Of a stretch of DNA of 8,880 nucleotides, positions 5,825 through 8,880 are shown one piece after another. A model generated the notes under the pieces. It saw only the letters and a list, made by a program, of their open reading frames with translations. It made no database searches and was not told where the DNA came from. Numbering within the stretch: the stretch's first letter is position 1; each line of letters opens with the position of its first letter. The position numbers and the translations under genes were made by a program. The DNA comes from an uncultured Collinsella sp. (GTDB taxonomy: Bacteria; Actinomycetota; Coriobacteriia; Coriobacteriales; Coriobacteriaceae), in the NCBI GenBank assembly GCA_900552755.1, contig USAY01000078.1, forward strand, positions 1 to 8,880. Reading direction: 5' to 3'.

Positions 5825-5880
5825 GGAAACTTCCTATCATGAACTGCCCACACAACGGGCGGTCTTTGCGCAACTGATTT

Positions 5881-5909
5881 ATTCTAGCGTGCCAAGCCGC
5901 CGGCGCCCA
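5881..5909 (-). promoter_or_regulatory. Candidate promoter of the ligase-racemase operon
   Basis: On the minus strand, TTGGGC (5909-5904) and TAGAAT (5886-5881) are separated by exactly 17 bp. The -10 has five of six consensus bases and the -35 three of six. Transcription would start near 5874, leaving a 50-nt leader with a small GCCC/GGGC hairpin (5846-5860) before the ligase ribosome site. Confidence 0.45.
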
Positions 5910-5945
5910 AAGCTCCACCGTATCTATGGCAATCGACGTAATCGT

Positions 5946-5968
5946 CCAGCACGAAGGCCAGCACGAAG
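5946..5968. repeat. Two-copy 12-bp tandem repeat
   Basis: CCAGCACGAAG occurs at 5946-5956 and again at 5958-5968, with one G between (period 12). It lies in the divergent spacer between the ligase promoter and the MOSC gene. It may be a replication slippage product or a paired protein site; nothing indicates which. Confidence 0.5.
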
Positions 5969-5978
5969 ACGGCGCTCA

Positions 5979-6020
5979 CCGTTGTATGACAACGGGCAAT
6001 GAACCTACCATTGTTGTAGG
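5979..6020 (+). promoter_or_regulatory. Pair of inverted repeats upstream of the MOSC gene
   Basis: CCGTTGT (5979-5985) and ACAACGG (5989-5995) are exact inverted repeats around ATG. CCTAC (6004-6008) and GTAGG (6016-6020) form a second inverted repeat around CATTGTT. The second overlaps TAGGAT (6017-6022), a possible -10 box 36 bp before the MOSC start codon. TTGACA (6031-6036) also occurs but has no usable -10 behind it. The spacing suits an operator over a promoter, but no regulator can be named. Confidence 0.35.
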
Positions 6021-6058
6021 ATTCAGTGTATTGACATCCTCGAGCGAAAGGCGCGCAG

Positions 6059-6691
6059 GTGCCCCAAGACCATCCGACCGATAATCCCATCCTCAATGCC
6101 GCGAGGCGCGAGCTGGCGAAACGTGCGAAAGCGACCGCTCCCCTGTGCACGGCAAACGACGCCTACAACGGACCCGCCCACATCGTCTCGATCAACACGT
6201 CGGTACACAAGGGCACTCGCAAGTCGCCCGTCGCCGATGGACGCGACACCGTTATAGAGCAATTTGGCCTCGCCACCGATGCGCACGCCGGACATTGGCA
6301 CCGTCAGGTTTCCTTTTTAGCCGCGGAGTCCATCCAGACGGCGCAGGCACGCGGGCTCGACGTACACGAGGGTGACTTTGGGGAGAACTTCACAACCCGG
6401 GGCATCAACCTGCTCTCGCTCCCTTTGGGCACACAGCTCAAGCTTGGAAGCGACGTGCTCGTCGAAATCAGCCAAATCGGCAAGGTCTGCCACACCCGTT
6501 GCGCCATCTACTATCTCGCCGGCGACTGCATCTTTCCCCACGAGGGCGTTTTCGGCGTGGTACTAAAGGGCGGAGAGGTCAACGCCGGTGACGAAATCCA
6601 GGTAGTCAAGCTCGGCGACGGCACCTGTTCGTTCACCCCCGCCGAGGCCCTCGAAGAGATTGAGCAGGCTCGCCAGAAGGGCACGCTGTAG
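6059..6691 (+). CDS. MOSC domain-containing protein
   Basis: This 210-residue soluble protein carries a MOSC (molybdenum cofactor sulfurase C-terminal-like) domain from about residue 39 to 190. The core starts at AHIVSINTSVHKGTRK (40-55). It includes the conserved Cys segment IGKVCHTRCAIYYLAGDC (140-157; C144, C148, C157) and ends in FGVVLKGGEVNAGDEIQV (165-182), a layout typical of stand-alone MOSC proteins linked to molybdenum-cofactor metabolism. Residues 1-38 are an Ala/Arg/Lys-rich extension not normally needed by the domain. GTG 6059 is chosen because GAAAGG (6046-6051) lies 7 nt upstream and no later start has such a site. No molybdopterin gene lies next to it here. MOSC domains are thought to bind sulfur or metal-sulfur groups on the conserved Cys; the specific reaction cannot be told from sequence. 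Confidence 0.85.
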   Translation: MPQDHPTDNPILNAARRELAKRAKATAPLCTANDAYNGPAHIVSINTSVHKGTRKSPVADGRDTVIEQFGLATDAHAGHWHRQVSFLAAESIQTAQARGLDVHEGDFGENFTTRGINLLSLPLGTQLKLGSDVLVEISQIGKVCHTRCAIYYLAGDCIFPHEGVFGVVLKGGEVNAGDEIQVVKLGDGTCSFTPAEALEEIEQARQKGTL

Positions 6692-6741
6692 TTATAAAAC
6701 CCCACGTTGAGATGGCTTTTACAGCCCAAAACTCCTCTCAA

Positions 6742-6864
6742 ACAGAGCTCTGTAACGTTAAAGTTGAACTCTATGGTTTCTCAACAATTCATCATAACTG
6801 CAGGTCAAAGCCAAAGCCTCAAGTTCAACTTGACCCTTTGGAACCTTTAAGGTTCAAGTTGAGG
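6742..6864 (+). promoter_or_regulatory. AT-rich spacer with clustered palindromes, candidate operator array
   Basis: The 234-bp gap before the hydrolase gene contains several exact palindromes. These are ACAGAGCTCTGT (6742-6753), TCAAGTTCAACTTGA (6819-6833) and GAACCTTTAAGGTTC (6841-6855). The last two have centres 22 bp apart, two helical turns. The core AGTTGA or its complement recurs at 6762-6767, 6826-6831 (as TCAACT) and 6858-6863. Alternative pairings also exist, such as CCAAAG (6811-6816) with CTTTGG (6836-6841). The cluster lies just upstream of the candidate -10 at 6878. No known riboswitch consensus, including the c-di-AMP type, was recognised. Confidence 0.5.
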
Positions 6865-6877
6865 TCGAAAGCAGTAG

Positions 6878-6883
6878 TAGAAT
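6878..6883 (+). promoter_or_regulatory. Candidate -10 box for the hydrolase gene
   Basis: TAGAAT at 6878-6883 matches five of six -10 bases and lies 42 bp before the start codon. The -35 position at 17-bp spacing (6855-6860, CAAGTT) is weak and lies within the palindrome cluster, which suggests regulated or activator-dependent use. Confidence 0.35.
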
Positions 6884-6925
6884 ACCGTTCGAACCATAAC
6901 CTACGATTGATTGCAGAGGGACTGG

Positions 6926-8059
6926 ATGCAGCATTCGAATCATCGCACCGCAGCGTTCATTGCGTCGAAGCCGGCTCGTATCATCACGAGCGCCGTGCTC
7001 GCCGTTGCGCTGACGGCCACGCCGATGCTCTCCCCCGTTGCGGCGTATGCCGCCTCGCAGGCAACGCAGGACCAGCTTTCCGCAGCCCAGCAGAAGATCG
7101 AAGCCGCCACGAGCGCCTACAACGACGCCCGCACCAAACTCGATGACCTGCAAAAGCAGATTGACTCCAATGAGGCAAGCATCGAGGAAATCGAGGCCAA
7201 GCTTCCCGAGCAGCAGGCCAAGGCAAGCTCCGCCATGCGCGATCTGTACAAGTATCAGAAGGGCACCAATCCCATCGTGAGCTTCCTGGTCAACGCACAG
7301 AGCCTGGGTGAGTTCATCACGACCTGCAAATACACCAACCAGATCACGAGCTCGAGCGTCGACGAGATCGAACAGCTCAATAACATGCAAACCGAACTCG
7401 AGCAGAACAAGGCTGAGCTCCAGCAGGCCAAGTCTCAGCTTGAGGCAGAGCAGAAAAACGCCGAGGATGCGCTGGCACAGGCCCAGCAGCTCCGCAGCGA
7501 GGCACAGGCAAAAGCCGAGCAGGAAAATGCCGCCGAGCTTGCCAAGCTTGAGGCCGATAAGGCCGCTGCCGCCGAGAAGCTCTCGGGCGAGGGCGTAAGC
7601 GGCAGCAATTCCAGCAGCCAGGCCACCAACACCAACACCACCATCGACACCACGGTGAACAGCTCCAATACTGGTAGCTCCGATTACGATTCGTTCATTA
7701 ATGAGTGGACAGGCCGCATCGACAATTATCTCGCCGGCTCCCCCATGGCAGGCCAGGGCTATAACTTTGCCGTCGCCGCTTGGAATACCGGTGTCGACCC
7801 CCGTTGGTCCCCCGCCATCGCCTGCATCGAGAGCACCAAGGGTGCTTATTGCGCCAATTCTTACAACGCCTGGGGCTGGAGTGCACGTGGCGGCGGTTGG
7901 CGCAGCTTTGGCAGCTGGAGCGAGGGCATCTCCGCTCACGTTGCCTATCTGGGCGCCAACTACGGCTCTACCCTTACCCCGGCAGCGGCCAAAAAGTACT
8001 GCCCGCCCACGTGGCAGGACTGGTACAACAAAGTCGCCGCTCAGATGAACCGCATCTAA
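6926..8059 (+). CDS. Secreted coiled-coil protein with lysozyme-like domain, probable peptidoglycan hydrolase
   Basis: This 377-residue exported protein begins with a signal peptide: positive N-region (R7, K15, R18), hydrophobic stretch 19-40 and a likely cut after AYA (42). Residues about 45-112 and 145-220 form long Glu/Gln/Ala-rich coiled coils separated by GTNPIVSFLVNAQSLGEF (113-130). This arrangement is that of the PcsB-type N-terminal coiled coil, which keeps a hydrolase in check until FtsEX signals. A Ser/Thr/Asn-rich linker (224-252) leads to a C-terminal domain (about 253-377) of lysozyme/transglycosylase appearance, with IACIESTKGAYC (298-309; E302 is the candidate catalytic acid) and NAWGW (314-318). 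PcsB itself carries a CHAP domain instead. ATG 6926 is chosen over TTG 6911 because AGAGGG (6915-6920) lies 5 nt upstream. The C-terminal domain holds eight Trp. Cell-wall cleavage is inferred. Confidence 0.78.
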   Translation: MQHSNHRTAAFIASKPARIITSAVLAVALTATPMLSPVAAYAASQATQDQLSAAQQKIEAATSAYNDARTKLDDLQKQIDSNEASIEEIEAKLPEQQAKASSAMRDLYKYQKGTNPIVSFLVNAQSLGEFITTCKYTNQITSSSVDEIEQLNNMQTELEQNKAELQQAKSQLEAEQKNAEDALAQAQQLRSEAQAKAEQENAAELAKLEADKAAAAEKLSGEGVSGSNSSSQATNTNTTIDTTVNSSNTGSSDYDSFINEWTGRIDNYLAGSPMAGQGYNFAVAAWNTGVDPRWSPAIACIESTKGAYCANSYNAWGWSARGGGWRSFGSWSEGISAHVAYLGANYGSTLTPAAAKKYCPPTWQDWYNKVAAQMNRI

Positions 8060-8069
8060 GTGCAACTGC

Positions 8070-8098
8070 AAAGGGCCCCAATGGGGTCCTTTTCTTTT
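8070..8098. terminator. Intrinsic terminator between the hydrolase and kinase genes
   Basis: AAAGGGCCCC (8070-8079) pairs with GGGGTCCTTT (8083-8092) through a 3-nt loop, with one pair that is G-U on the plus-strand RNA. A broken T-tract follows (8090-8093 and 8095-8098). It starts 11 nt after the hydrolase stop. Its T-tract overlaps the last bases of the convergent kinase stop codon (8097-8099). Confidence 0.85.
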
Positions 8099-8880
8099 AG
8101 GTAGCGGAGGTATCGACGACGCCGGTCGCATTGGCAACCGCGACTATGACAATCATGCATAGGAGCAGCACACCCAATGCCTTGAGCCAGAGTTTCGCGA
8201 GTTTCTTGCCGCGATAGCTGTCGAGCAGTGCGAATCGCCGACGAAGACGGCGCTTATCGAGCAGTGCGAAATGCATAAGCACCATAAGGCCATCGACAAA
8301 GAAAAAATACTCGATTATGAGAAGCCACGTCGGGTAGCTTTGGTTTGCTCCGGTGGGGTGAAAGACGGCAAAGTGACTTCCGGCAAAGAACACAAGCAGC
8401 GAGAAGCAGACGAGCGTATTCCAAATGCGGCCCAGAGACTCCGGAACGCGAGAGAGCAGGCCGCATGCAGCGGAGGCGGCAGGGCCAGGAGGCCCTGCGG
8501 GGTTCTGGAGCCCTTGGGGCGTCAACACCGTCTCCGAGGCCGGAGTTCGGACAGGCGGCGCAGGAGGCCGCACGGGGCGACTCAGATCGTATGCCGCGCG
8601 CGTCGCCCGTCCCAACGCTTCCGCACTCGCAAAACGCTTGGCCGGGTCGAGCGCCATCGACATGCAGACGGCATCGGCAAGTGGAGTGGGAATGCCGCGC
8701 GCCTCGCATTGCTCGCGCATGTCGAGCCCTGGCTTAGGGTCGACTCCCGTCAAGCAGAAGAACAACAGGGCGCCAAGTGCGTAGACGTCGCTTCGCACGC
8801 TCGTCTGCCCAAACCCATACTGCTCGGGCGGCGCATAGGGTCGCGTGCCAAACTTGACGGTGTCGGCATCGGCGCCATCG
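8097..8880 (-). CDS. Serine/threonine protein kinase, C-terminal part (cut by window edge)
   Basis: The 260 visible residues are the 3' end of a gene that enters from beyond 8880; the ATP-binding lobe, HRD and DFG motifs lie outside. The visible kinase part shows the activation-loop end GTRPYAPPEQYG (11-22) and the subdomain IX block RSDVYALGALLFFCLTG (29-45). The closing DPAKRF (78-83), with its conserved Arg, follows, which is typical of bacterial Hanks-type kinases. A Pro/Ala-rich linker (about 100-140) precedes three predicted membrane helices (about 152-174, 185-207 and 230-253). The basic loop DKRRLRRRF after the second helix fits a cytoplasmic side. No PASTA or other extracellular sensor domain follows; the protein ends 7 residues after the last helix. 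It converges on the hydrolase gene. The substrate and signal are unknown. Confidence 0.88.
   Translation of the reverse strand, partial: DGADADTVKFGTRPYAPPEQYGFGQTSVRSDVYALGALLFFCLTGVDPKPGLDMREQCEARGIPTPLADAVCMSMALDPAKRFASAEALGRATRAAYDLSRPVRPPAPPVRTPASETVLTPQGLQNPAGPPGPAASAACGLLSRVPESLGRIWNTLVCFSLLVFFAGSHFAVFHPTGANQSYPTWLLIIEYFFFVDGLMVLMHFALLDKRRLRRRFALLDSYRGKKLAKLWLKALGVLLLCMIVIVAVANATGVVDTSAT

Noticed and set aside
3722..5842. 706-codon open frame on the plus strand across the ligase and racemase
   Set aside because: It is antisense to two genes with clear catalytic motifs and good ribosome sites. Its translation is rich in His, Val and Leu without recognisable domains, a known artefact of high-GC codon bias.
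5884..6150. 88-codon minus-strand frame in the divergent spacer, ending in a hydrophobic stretch
   Set aside because: It overlaps the MOSC start, has no ribosome site at any start codon, and its hydrophobic VFVLAFVL run is just the 12-bp tandem repeat read in frame.
6704..6727. GGCT/AGCC mini-hairpin after the MOSC stop as its terminator
   Set aside because: Only 4 bp of stem and no T-run follow; no convincing MOSC terminator was found, so read-through into the next spacer is possible.
6854..8137. 427-codon open frame on the minus strand opposite the hydrolase
   Set aside because: The plus strand has a signal peptide, coiled coil and domain structure. The antisense frame is a Gly/Leu-rich shadow and runs through the terminator.

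Overview
The window looks like a chromosomal piece of a high-GC, Gram-positive gut actinobacterium of the class Coriobacteriia, most likely Collinsella or a close relative. This rests on base composition, codon choice, AAAGGA/AGGAGG ribosome sites and gene content. It is an inference, since the window holds no rRNA or other taxonomic marker.

Positions 1-3680 (+) hold a complete energy-coupling-factor (ECF) transporter operon: a TrpP-like membrane S component (336-908), a fused double-ABC ATPase (1121-2872) and an EcfT transmembrane coupling protein (2865-3611), closed by a strong 15-bp hairpin terminator. Upstream lies a probable ribosome-mediated attenuator. It consists of a promoter, a 22-codon leader peptide with three consecutive Trp codons (123-191), a 7-bp stem that begins at the last Trp codon, and an intrinsic terminator (230-258) before the S gene. 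The operon therefore appears to be a tryptophan importer switched on by shortage of charged tRNA-Trp. The three structural proteins carry only one Trp in 1021 residues. Two large palindromic elements (915-1015 and 1059-1102) fill the gap between the S and ATPase genes.

Positions 3737-5824 (-) hold an ATP-grasp ligase of the D-aspartate ligase type followed by an aspartate/glutamate racemase. The pair suggests that D-Asp is made and attached to the side chain of peptidoglycan precursors. A 235-bp divergent spacer (5825-6058) with several small repeats separates it from a MOSC-domain protein (6059-6691, +).

Positions 6692-8880 contain an AT-rich, palindrome-packed spacer, then a secreted coiled-coil protein with a lysozyme-like C-terminal domain (6926-8059, +), probably a peptidoglycan hydrolase. 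Converging on it is the 3' part of a membrane-anchored Ser/Thr protein kinase (8097-8880, -), cut by the window edge. Apart from the tryptophan importer and the MOSC protein, the genes share a cell-wall theme. No rRNA, tRNA, CRISPR array, transposase or integrase was seen.
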